From the IMG/VR virus record IMGVR_UViG_3300025449_000050, positions 1 through 25,240 of that record: 25,240 nucleotides of DNA; one strand, 5' to 3'. The notes beneath the pieces were generated by a model, which had not been told where the DNA came from, did no database searches, and saw only the letters and a program-made list of their open reading frames with translations. The translations under genes were made by a program, and so were the position numbers. Of this stretch, positions 7,322-14,528 are shown in pieces (within the stretch, counting starts at the first letter, position 1; each line of letters begins with the position of its first letter). The DNA is from a virus.

Positions 7322-10300
7322 TTAATCAGGTTCATTATATGGATCATACCCATGATCACGAATATAATTTGCTAAGCGTCGTCTTTCATCATTAGTAAGA
7401 CGGTTTAACCTTCTACTTATTGTGTTGCGCTCGACCATATCTGCAAGTTCTTCATCAGTGTACTCATTAGGGTCAAACTCATCATTCTCCATTGCATGAC
7501 CAATTGCATCGTTTAACATATGATGAAGATCTTGCAATGATCTACCTTGTTCTGGTTGTGGTATAGCACCTATGACTTCACCTAAGTCATCTATTGCTCG
7601 ACGTAATAGTTGTAAGTAGTCATCATAAGCACTTCGACTAACCCTTAATGCTCCAGGCGTTGTCGCTGCAACTTCATTTCTTCTAGTGTTGAGTTGATCT
7701 AGTGCAGACTGAGCTATTTCATCTACACTATAACCACCTCCAAACATGTTGTTTACCATGTCAGTAACTTGATCAATAGTTGACTGCATTAGTCTATGGC
7801 CATCAGGTGTAGAGGCAAGTTGCAAAGGCTCTGTATACGCATTTACGACATCTCGATTTTGCTGATTTTGCCCAAACGCTGCAGGTGTTGGAGTTCCGCT
7901 TATTCTATTCAAATGACTATGTAAGTCTTCTAAATCTGAAATAGCTCTTTCTTGTTCTTCTAGGTCAAATCCCATATCCCCAGGAATTACTTGAATATCA
8001 GTGATTAGTCCTGCAATATGGTCTTGCAATGATTCAATTATTTCTGGAATAGGGGTTCCTGCCGTAATGCCATCATCTAACATCTGATTGTACATTTGTG
8101 ACATATCATCCCAACGCTCAAGTGTGTCATTGATCACTTGACGGATTTCTCGATGTTCTTGTGTAGCTTGTGGCAATTGCTGATTAGCGCCATGCATGTT
8201 ATCAGGCTCAAAGTTAAATTCATCTTCAGGCACAGGAAGTCTGTGTTGTAATTCACGAGCTAGCAACTCCCGTTGACGCATCGAAAAATCTTGATAAAGC
8301 TCATTACCAGGCACTTCATCCCCATTACGAAGTGAATGTATGATGTCAGCAACTTCATTATGGTCAAAGCGACCAAAAATATTATTAGCTGTCTGATCAA
8401 CTTCATCAGCCTGTCTATGACCCATTGCATCGCGTAAATGTGGAGTAGTTTGGACTTGCAATCTTTGCATGGTCTGTTGTAGTGCTGTAGGCTCACGATA
8501 AGGCTCTACAGCTTGATCCTCATTGCCTGTATGCAAGAACATAATGTTGTTTGCAAGATCATATAGAGCTGCTCTTACAGTCTGAGATTCTTGAATTGAA
8601 GCTGCATCTCTAACCAGCGTGGCAGTTCGAACAGGGTTTGCAAACGTATCATGCTGTGTTGCCGCTTGCATAAGCACATTTCTAATAATATCAGCGCCTA
8701 AATTGCCTTCGGGTGTGCCAAGATTTTCAAGCCTCGAAATACTACTATTAACACGATCGCCAAGTTGACGATAGAAAGCTTCACGCGGTGTTTCATTAGC
8801 TGGTTCATTTCCAGCTTCAGGCGCATGCTCTTCATTCATATGAGTTGCTGTATTAACAGCATCTAAATGCGCTTCAAGCATTTCACGCAATTGTGTTAAA
8901 CGTTCAGGGTGTTGTGCTGCTCGTAACTCCCATCTAATGTTTTGACCTGCATCTGGGTCATCTAGCATACGTAACATAACACCAAGATGCTCAGCCATGT
9001 TAGGAAGATCTTCATTCGCCATTTCTTGAATAGTGTCTTGATAAGCGCTTCGTACACGAGCAGAATCAGCCATTGCTCTAATAGCAGGAATAGGCTGCAT
9101 TGCTCTTTCGAGAACTAGGTTGTTTGATAATTCAACAAACCGACGATGTACTTGCTCTTCAGCTTGTTCACGAAGCCCAGGAGGCAATTGACGAAATGTG
9201 GGGTGATCATATTGCCCATTAGCCAACAGAAACCTAGTTGTTTGCAATCCTTGAATATTATGGTCTTGATCTGTACGCTCAACGTTAATTAGCTCACGAG
9301 CTAATTGATCAACTTGCTCAGGCGTAAATGAAGGCGGTTGAGCTGGTGGTGCATTAAGATGATGAATATGTTCGCTAAAAGCATCGCCATGTCGACCAAG
9401 CATATCAGCAACTTCACTAAGCTCATCATTTGTTCGAACGCCCATTTCTTGAGGATCCATATATTCAGGATTCATATGACTACTTGCGCCTAGCAAATTA
9501 GTCTCAAGATCTTCGCTGTCAAGACCCTCTTGGCTTAAGTCTTGTAAAAAAGTTATATATGCTTGTCTGACTCGATTATTAGATGCACTTGCCAAAATAT
9601 CTGGAATAGGCTCAGTTGGACCGTTAAGACGAATAGCTTGAGCATTAGGGCTTAAGCCTGTTAAGTCTTGCGCCGCTGCCGTATCAATCATACGATTGAT
9701 TCTTAAGTCTATATCATGTAGTTGATGATATAAATCAGCATGATGTGTGGCATAATCAGGATCATCTCTATCAAGCTCGACTATTTGCTGACTTAAGCTT
9801 TGCTGTTGTGCTCGTAAGTAGTTAATAGAATCTGCTTGTCTTGCATTTGTAGGTGCAGGTATTTCTTTATTCTTTAGCGCAATTAAGTCTGAATCTAGCA
9901 CAAAGCGTGGAAGTGGGTGAGCTGCAACTGCTCTTTGGAAGTCTTCCGTCTTCATACCGGCTCTAATTGCTAATGATCTTACTGGCGTTCTTGCTGTGTC
10001 ATAAACACCAGACTTACTATCATCGCCTAAAGACCGAATCTCATTTGAGTGCGCATTTAAAACATCTCTAAAAGCGGCTCTATACTTTGGATCGATTTGC
10101 GCATTTCGATATTGTGTAGCAAAACCAACAATATATGTAGGACCACCTGGTGAGTCTGATTTATTTTTAAGCTCAATGTTTCCAACAGGCCAACCAGTCT
10201 CGGCATCCCTCATTATCAATTGCTTAGAATGCCCATCAATCACATCCCGAATATAAGATGTCATAGGTGCATTTTGTGTTGTTGGAAACCGCTTACCTGT

Positions 10301-12394
10301 GGCTACATCAAGAATCGGTGTGTAACGTCGTGTATCGCCTGTCCACAAATGCTTATAGTTGCAGCTATCAAGCCCTTTAGCCGCACAAAAATCATTGATC
10401 TCAGTTTCCATTGACAAATGATGAAGCACATCGTCAGGGTTTGTGCTTTGATCAAGAGTAAGAAGCTTGACATTGCCAAACCGCTGAGAATCAGGGATTG
10501 CATTTAAGTCTTTCTTAAGACGATCTTCGACGGCTATCTTACGCCCTATTGATGCTTTCTTTTCAGCCAGTTCTTGAGCAATTCGATCTTTTGTTTGATC
10601 AACCACAAACTTATCAATTGGGGTTCTTGCAAGCTCATTTGCACTCATCTTACCCGTTAAGATGTTATCAAACAAGCCTTTACCAACTGCTGACAACCCA
10701 AGTGAATATAAGCTAGTCGGATTTATGTCATAAACAGGTGCATTCGGTGTATTGTCAACTATATTCTTAAGCTGTGGATAAAACTGCTTTTCATAAACAG
10801 GAATTTCATCCCACATCTTTTGTGCTGTTTTCATTGTCAAACTAGAATCAGCAATGTTCTCATAATCATGAGCAAGCTTTAAGTTGTCAATGTCGCCATG
10901 TTTTGATTGTATTTGTGACTCAAGCTTTTTGATTTGCTTAAGTAAATCTTTTTTCCCAGGAAGCGAAATAGCAGTAACGCCTTGCTCTTGTGCTTGACGA
11001 TCCAATGCCGTACTTTGAGTTTGTAGATCATCTAGCTGTTTATGCAAATCTCTAAGTTCAGTTTGTTTAGCATCTAGCTTAGGCTGAACTGTGCCGAACG
11101 GCATATCAGGATTAAATGCTCGTCTGCTTTTTTCTATACTACCATTTGGAACAGTAGAGTTGACAATATTATCACGAGTCAGCATTGTAATGCCTTTGCC
11201 TGCTTGAGTAAGCAAAGGATCTTTTTCAGTTCCTACATACTTCATGATGTAGTTCTTAAATGGGCCTTGCAATGCTTTTACAGCAGTATCGTAATTGTCT
11301 TTAAACTGATCAAGTGTTGGCAAACCATTCTTAGTGGCATATTCATTTAAATGCTCAGCTCGTTTTTGCTCACTCTCGTCATGCGGATACTTTAAGTCAA
11401 ATGCATGACGAGCATCGAATTGGCTTAAACCAGGAAACTCTTGCTGTATTTTTTGATTTCTAAAATCGATAAATTGACTATCATGCGGAGTATCTTCAAG
11501 TATCTTACTTTGATACAAATCATTAAGCTCATAAGTTGTAGGTGTTGAGCTATAAGGCATGATATCGCGAATAACGCTATCAATACCGCCTTTCCCTAAC
11601 GGAACTTTATTTGTAGTTGCCGAAACGACGGGTGATCCCTCAGGTCTTACAGCATACAAACTTGTCGTAGGTTGCAAAGCACCAGGAACACCTGGAACAG
11701 GCGGTAAGCCTTGCATCTTGCGCTTAGTCATAATATCGCCAATTGTGTCCGCAGTCTTTTGTGCCTTAACACCTAATGTATCTTCGCCAAGTATGTTTTG
11801 TCTTTTAACGCCTGATTGTGCATTCCTAAAGTCTTGTGGTAAGTCTTTAAGCTCTTGACCGACAATTTGCGCTTTACCGATTGTGGCTCTTACGTCACTT
11901 GGCGATACAAGTGGTCTACGTTCTTCAAGCCCAGTTATATTGCCAATTACGCCGCCTCTTGGGCTCATAGGCATCATAGGAACGTCTTCCAGCATTGTGC
12001 CAAGATTACTTTCAAACTGTTGGCCAAGTGGGGTTTGTGGCGGCTTAGCATGCATTTTGCTAAAATCCGTCGCCAATTGAGTTGCTGTATCGAGTCCTGT
12101 TGTGCTTACTTTGCCTGTGTTAACATAGTTGCCAATGTCACTAGCAATCTCAGGAGCTGATCTAACAAGCCCTTGAGCAGCGCCTAATGCGCCAATTGCC
12201 GGATTTACAACAGTCGTTCTTGCTAAGTCTTGCATGGACTTAACAAGCATTAGTGGATTGTAGTTTGCGGCTACATTTTTAATTGTGCTTATAGCTGAAT
12301 CTAATGGTGAAGCCGCTGGTTGTGGAGTCGATAATCCGCCAGCCAAAGGTGGCACTGATTGAGTACTATTGTCATCCCATTCATTAAGCGGCAT
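7322..12394 (-). CDS. Giant multidomain phage protein (1690 aa), PcfJ-like segment and helical repeats
   Basis: The longest gene here. Its ATG overlaps the TerL stop by 11 bases and has AAGGGTG upstream; the portal gene starts 18 bases after its stop. Visible regions: residues 1-130 Ala/Gly-rich; about 437-505 a coiled coil; about 655-780 a segment containing RDVIDGHSKQLIMRDAETG, then VGNIELKN and later DPKYRAAFRDVL. This last part resembles the C-terminal part of PcfJ-like domains found in phage and plasmid polyvalent proteins, but without their usual cysteine. From about 900 to 1690 there are degenerate helical repeats; the clearest pair is PIPDILASASNNRVRQAY (about 928) and PIPAIRAMADSARVRSAY (about 1101). 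No protease, lysozyme or polymerase motif was found. Ejected internal virion protein is the leading inference; an injected effector-type polyvalent protein is the alternative. Confidence 0.8.
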   Translation of the reverse strand: MPLNEWDDNSTQSVPPLAGGLSTPQPAASPLDSAISTIKNVAANYNPLMLVKSMQDLARTTVVNPAIGALGAAQGLVRSAPEIASDIGNYVNTGKVSTTGLDTATQLATDFSKMHAKPPQTPLGQQFESNLGTMLEDVPMMPMSPRGGVIGNITGLEERRPLVSPSDVRATIGKAQIVGQELKDLPQDFRNAQSGVKRQNILGEDTLGVKAQKTADTIGDIMTKRKMQGLPPVPGVPGALQPTTSLYAVRPEGSPVVSATTNKVPLGKGGIDSVIRDIMPYSSTPTTYELNDLYQSKILEDTPHDSQFIDFRNQKIQQEFPGLSQFDARHAFDLKYPHDESEQKRAEHLNEYATKNGLPTLDQFKDNYDTAVKALQGPFKNYIMKYVGTEKDPLLTQAGKGITMLTRDNIVNSTVPNGSIEKSRRAFNPDMPFGTVQPKLDAKQTELRDLHKQLDDLQTQSTALDRQAQEQGVTAISLPGKKDLLKQIKKLESQIQSKHGDIDNLKLAHDYENIADSSLTMKTAQKMWDEIPVYEKQFYPQLKNIVDNTPNAPVYDINPTSLYSLGLSAVGKGLFDNILTGKMSANELARTPIDKFVVDQTKDRIAQELAEKKASIGRKIAVEDRLKKDLNAIPDSQRFGNVKLLTLDQSTNPDDVLHHLSMETEINDFCAAKGLDSCNYKHLWTGDTRRYTPILDVATGKRFPTTQNAPMTSYIRDVIDGHSKQLIMRDAETGWPVGNIELKNKSDSPGGPTYIVGFATQYRNAQIDPKYRAAFRDVLNAHSNEIRSLGDDSKSGVYDTARTPVRSLAIRAGMKTEDFQRAVAAHPLPRFVLDSDLIALKNKEIPAPTNARQADSINYLRAQQQSLSQQIVELDRDDPDYATHHADLYHQLHDIDLRINRMIDTAAAQDLTGLSPNAQAIRLNGPTEPIPDILASASNNRVRQAYITFLQDLSQEGLDSEDLETNLLGASSHMNPEYMDPQEMGVRTNDELSEVADMLGRHGDAFSEHIHHLNAPPAQPPSFTPEQVDQLARELINVERTDQDHNIQGLQTTRFLLANGQYDHPTFRQLPPGLREQAEEQVHRRFVELSNNLVLERAMQPIPAIRAMADSARVRSAYQDTIQEMANEDLPNMAEHLGVMLRMLDDPDAGQNIRWELRAAQHPERLTQLREMLEAHLDAVNTATHMNEEHAPEAGNEPANETPREAFYRQLGDRVNSSISRLENLGTPEGNLGADIIRNVLMQAATQHDTFANPVRTATLVRDAASIQESQTVRAALYDLANNIMFLHTGNEDQAVEPYREPTALQQTMQRLQVQTTPHLRDAMGHRQADEVDQTANNIFGRFDHNEVADIIHSLRNGDEVPGNELYQDFSMRQRELLARELQHRLPVPEDEFNFEPDNMHGANQQLPQATQEHREIRQVINDTLERWDDMSQMYNQMLDDGITAGTPIPEIIESLQDHIAGLITDIQVIPGDMGFDLEEQERAISDLEDLHSHLNRISGTPTPAAFGQNQQNRDVVNAYTEPLQLASTPDGHRLMQSTIDQVTDMVNNMFGGGYSVDEIAQSALDQLNTRRNEVAATTPGALRVSRSAYDDYLQLLRRAIDDLGEVIGAIPQPEQGRSLQDLHHMLNDAIGHAMENDEFDPNEYTDEELADMVERNTISRRLNRLTNDERRRLANYIRDHGYDPYNEPD

Positions 12395-13817
12395 ATGGGT
12401 TCACCCTTCTAGGCTTGGTATCATCCACATAAAGATCTGGGTCATTATACAAATAATCCAAGACAAGGAAACCACTGTCTCGCAAATATCGTAAAGCTTG
12501 GCTGGTTGAGTCTACAAGGTCGTCATGTCGGACTTCAGGGAAAGCACAAAGCTGATTGATCAACGGTTCGGCCCAGTCACGAGCCATGCCTTCACGCGAC
12601 ATAGACTCAGGAATATACACCAAGCCTTTTTGAATCAGAGGCGCCACGATATTCAGTCGCTGTGTTTTGTCTGCATTCCCTGGGTTATAAGCACGGACTG
12701 GCAATCCGGCTCTTTGTAGGTCTTGAATCAGTGAAATACCTGCTGACTTGTCCTCAATCAGAACTAAGTCAACCTTCTTGCCTTGTCCGAATTCGTCATT
12801 GTCACCGTAAATCGTACCGAACTCTTCAAGCACACGAGGCCGAAGGTCTGGGTATTTCATGTGCTCGTCCCATGCATCGATTAGCATAACAGACATCGGC
12901 TTGTCGGTTGGTTTAAAGATCCCCCAAACTGTGCAAGCAGTCGGGTCATTGGCTGTCTTATCAGATGTAGCACAGTCGTAGCTTTGTATGACGTACTGAA
13001 ACTGAGGCAACGGCTTTTCGGCCGGCCAAAGTCTTAGCCATTGACGTTTAACGATGCCTGATTCTTCTGGGTCGATAATCTCAGCATGAATCTCTTGTCG
13101 GCCAAGCGTTGTGCCTTCATACTGTAAGATCTGCTGTTGGAACGATGGAGCTAAGTTCTTTAAGTTGTCATACGTTGATGCTGTTGTGTAGCATACGTCT
13201 TCACCGTCACGATTTGCTAAGTCAACAATCAAAGGCTTTGGCTTTGGTGTTGTTGTACAGATGAGACGAGGCTGCTTACCGAGACGCATGCCGAATTGCA
13301 GCATGTTCCATGATTCGTCAAGGTAATGCCAAGCTGCAAGCTCATCAAGCCACCCGCCATGAAACTGCGGACCGCGAAAGCGCTCAGGCTCTGATGCAGG
13401 AATGCCTTTGATGATTGAGCCGTTCTTTAAGTTAATCTCATGCAGAGATTTATAGTAAAAGTCGATAAGCTCAGTCGGCATAACGTTTAGCAGCCCTGAA
13501 TCGCCCTCAAAGCACACATCACGAACGTCACCGCTCGTTGGAGCCGAAACTAGCCATCTTGTCTTTGGTTGTGTCCAAGCTGCCCACCAAGTCCACTCAG
13601 CCGCGCACCGAGTTTTGCCAGCACCACGACCTGCTAAAAGTAACCAGATACTCCACCAATCGCCCTTAGGCGGTATTTGATGATCACTAGCTATAGCAAG
13701 CCATTTGTTTCGTGCTTTCAGCGCTGCTTTCCATTCCGGGGACGCTGTACTTAGATTAGGTCCGGTTTTTAGACGTTGATCAACGTGCTTAGCTATTTTC
13801 TCGATTGTCGTTGTCAT
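12384..13817 (-). CDS. terL: Terminase large subunit (DNA-packaging ATPase and nuclease)
   Basis: A 477-residue motor protein that docks on the portal, pumps DNA into the head and cuts the concatemer. Walker A is LLAGRGAGKT (about 58-68) and Walker B is GGWLDELAAW (about 154-163, catalytic Glu present). The RNase H-like nuclease domain follows, with acidic residues in QSYDCATSDK (about 277), LVLIEDKSAG (about 350) and HDDLVDSTSQAL (about 429-440), so all three metal-binding positions appear to be present. The length matches compact Terminase_6-type large subunits. The start at 13817 overlaps TerS by 29 bases and has only a weak ribosome site, suggesting coupling. Both catalytic domains look intact. 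Confidence 0.95.
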   Translation of the reverse strand: MTTTIEKIAKHVDQRLKTGPNLSTASPEWKAALKARNKWLAIASDHQIPPKGDWWSIWLLLAGRGAGKTRCAAEWTWWAAWTQPKTRWLVSAPTSGDVRDVCFEGDSGLLNVMPTELIDFYYKSLHEINLKNGSIIKGIPASEPERFRGPQFHGGWLDELAAWHYLDESWNMLQFGMRLGKQPRLICTTTPKPKPLIVDLANRDGEDVCYTTASTYDNLKNLAPSFQQQILQYEGTTLGRQEIHAEIIDPEESGIVKRQWLRLWPAEKPLPQFQYVIQSYDCATSDKTANDPTACTVWGIFKPTDKPMSVMLIDAWDEHMKYPDLRPRVLEEFGTIYGDNDEFGQGKKVDLVLIEDKSAGISLIQDLQRAGLPVRAYNPGNADKTQRLNIVAPLIQKGLVYIPESMSREGMARDWAEPLINQLCAFPEVRHDDLVDSTSQALRYLRDSGFLVLDYLYNDPDLYVDDTKPRRVNPYAA

Positions 13818-14253
13818 CTTGTCTTATGCTAAGAATTTCGTTCATTAATTCCTCAGCAAAATCATGTACAACATCGACCTGAATAGCCCCGTTGTTTTTG
13901 CCTGTAACTTCAAGCTTATTGTTTTCGCGATATTTATGTGGAAAACGAGCTGCCATCGACCGCGACCACAGCGCTGTGTTGATTCTGTTCCCGCCCGGTC
14001 TCTCGATCATATGATCTAAAGCAAGTTTTTCAAAGAAAAGCATCTCTTCTTTTTTAGCTTCTTCTAAGGCCGTGAAAAAATCTGGATTCGCTTCAGCCCA
14101 ATTGCCTAAAGTTTGCCATGTAATGCCAAGCTCAGATGAAATAGCTTCTCGGCTATAACCTTTTTTGCCTAAGTCAATAGCAATTTGGCAAAACGACGGA
14201 TCATACTTAGATGGCCGTCCAACTGGTTTTTTGGGTATAGGTTGTGTGCTCAT
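13789..14253 (-). CDS. terS: Terminase small subunit
   Basis: A 154-residue protein predicted to recognise phage DNA and recruit TerL. The N-terminus reads VGRPSKYDP, followed by a helix-turn-helix (about residues 34-52, YSREAISSELGITWQTLGNW). A helical oligomerisation region follows and then a short acidic tail. This is the usual design of helix-turn-helix terminase small subunits. It is the first gene of the packaging module and lies directly after the repeat node at 14254-14528. No Shine-Dalgarno sequence precedes the ATG. The nearest upstream signal is TACAAT, 7 bases before the start, which could serve a leaderless transcript. Confidence 0.88.
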   Translation of the reverse strand: MSTQPIPKKPVGRPSKYDPSFCQIAIDLGKKGYSREAISSELGITWQTLGNWAEANPDFFTALEEAKKEEMLFFEKLALDHMIERPGGNRINTALWSRSMAARFPHKYRENNKLEVTGKNNGAIQVDVVHDFAEELMNEILSIRQDDNDNRENS

Positions 14254-14324
14254 GTGTAAGATTGTACATCAAACTTGAGAAAAGTGTGGAAAAACGGCAA
14301 TAGTTGTAAGAGAGAAACTTTAGT

Positions 14325-14353
14325 ATTATACGGTAAACTAAAGTAATAATAGT
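14325..14353 (-). promoter_or_regulatory. Candidate promoter for the packaging/head operon
   Basis: A perfect TATAAT lies on the minus strand at 14330-14325, pointing toward TerS, with a poor -35 match around 14348-14353 at 17 bases. The expected transcript has a leader of about 64 bases. The repeat elements at 14351-14372 lie directly on or upstream of the -35 position. A protein binding them could therefore activate or repress this promoter. The weak -35 suggests activator dependence, which is inference. Confidence 0.5.
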
Positions 14354-14383
14354 TACATCTAAAGTTACATCTAACCAGAAAAC

Positions 14384-14403
14384 TATATACGACGACGTAT
14401 ATA
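14384..14403. other. Perfect 8-bp hairpin in the AT-rich core
   Basis: TATATACG (14384-14391) and CGTATATA (14396-14403) form a perfect 8-bp stem with an ACGA loop, inside the core of the repeat node. There is no T-tract, so it is not a terminator. It could be a single-strand initiation or nicking site, or a protein site. Confidence 0.6.
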
Positions 14404-14528
14404 TCTATATATAAATAATATTTAAATATATATGTAATTATTGTAACTATGTATTTATCGTTTAAAATCAACAACTTGGCTAGCATTTTGATGTAACTTT
14501 GATGTAACTTTAGATGTAACTTTTAATA

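Noticed and set aside
11855-12160. Plus-strand frames opposite the giant gene
   Set aside because: They are antisense shadows with Cys/Trp-rich composition and no translation signals.
14250-14486. Open frame of 78 codons across the repeat node
   Set aside because: It is Tyr/Ile/Phe-rich because it reads A/T repeats, has no ribosome site and no phage-like sequence.
14351-14523. Repeats considered as a CRISPR array
   Set aside because: The units are 11-12 bases, in both orientations, with no regular spacers and no cas1/cas2; the Cas4-like gene is a phage recombination-type nuclease.
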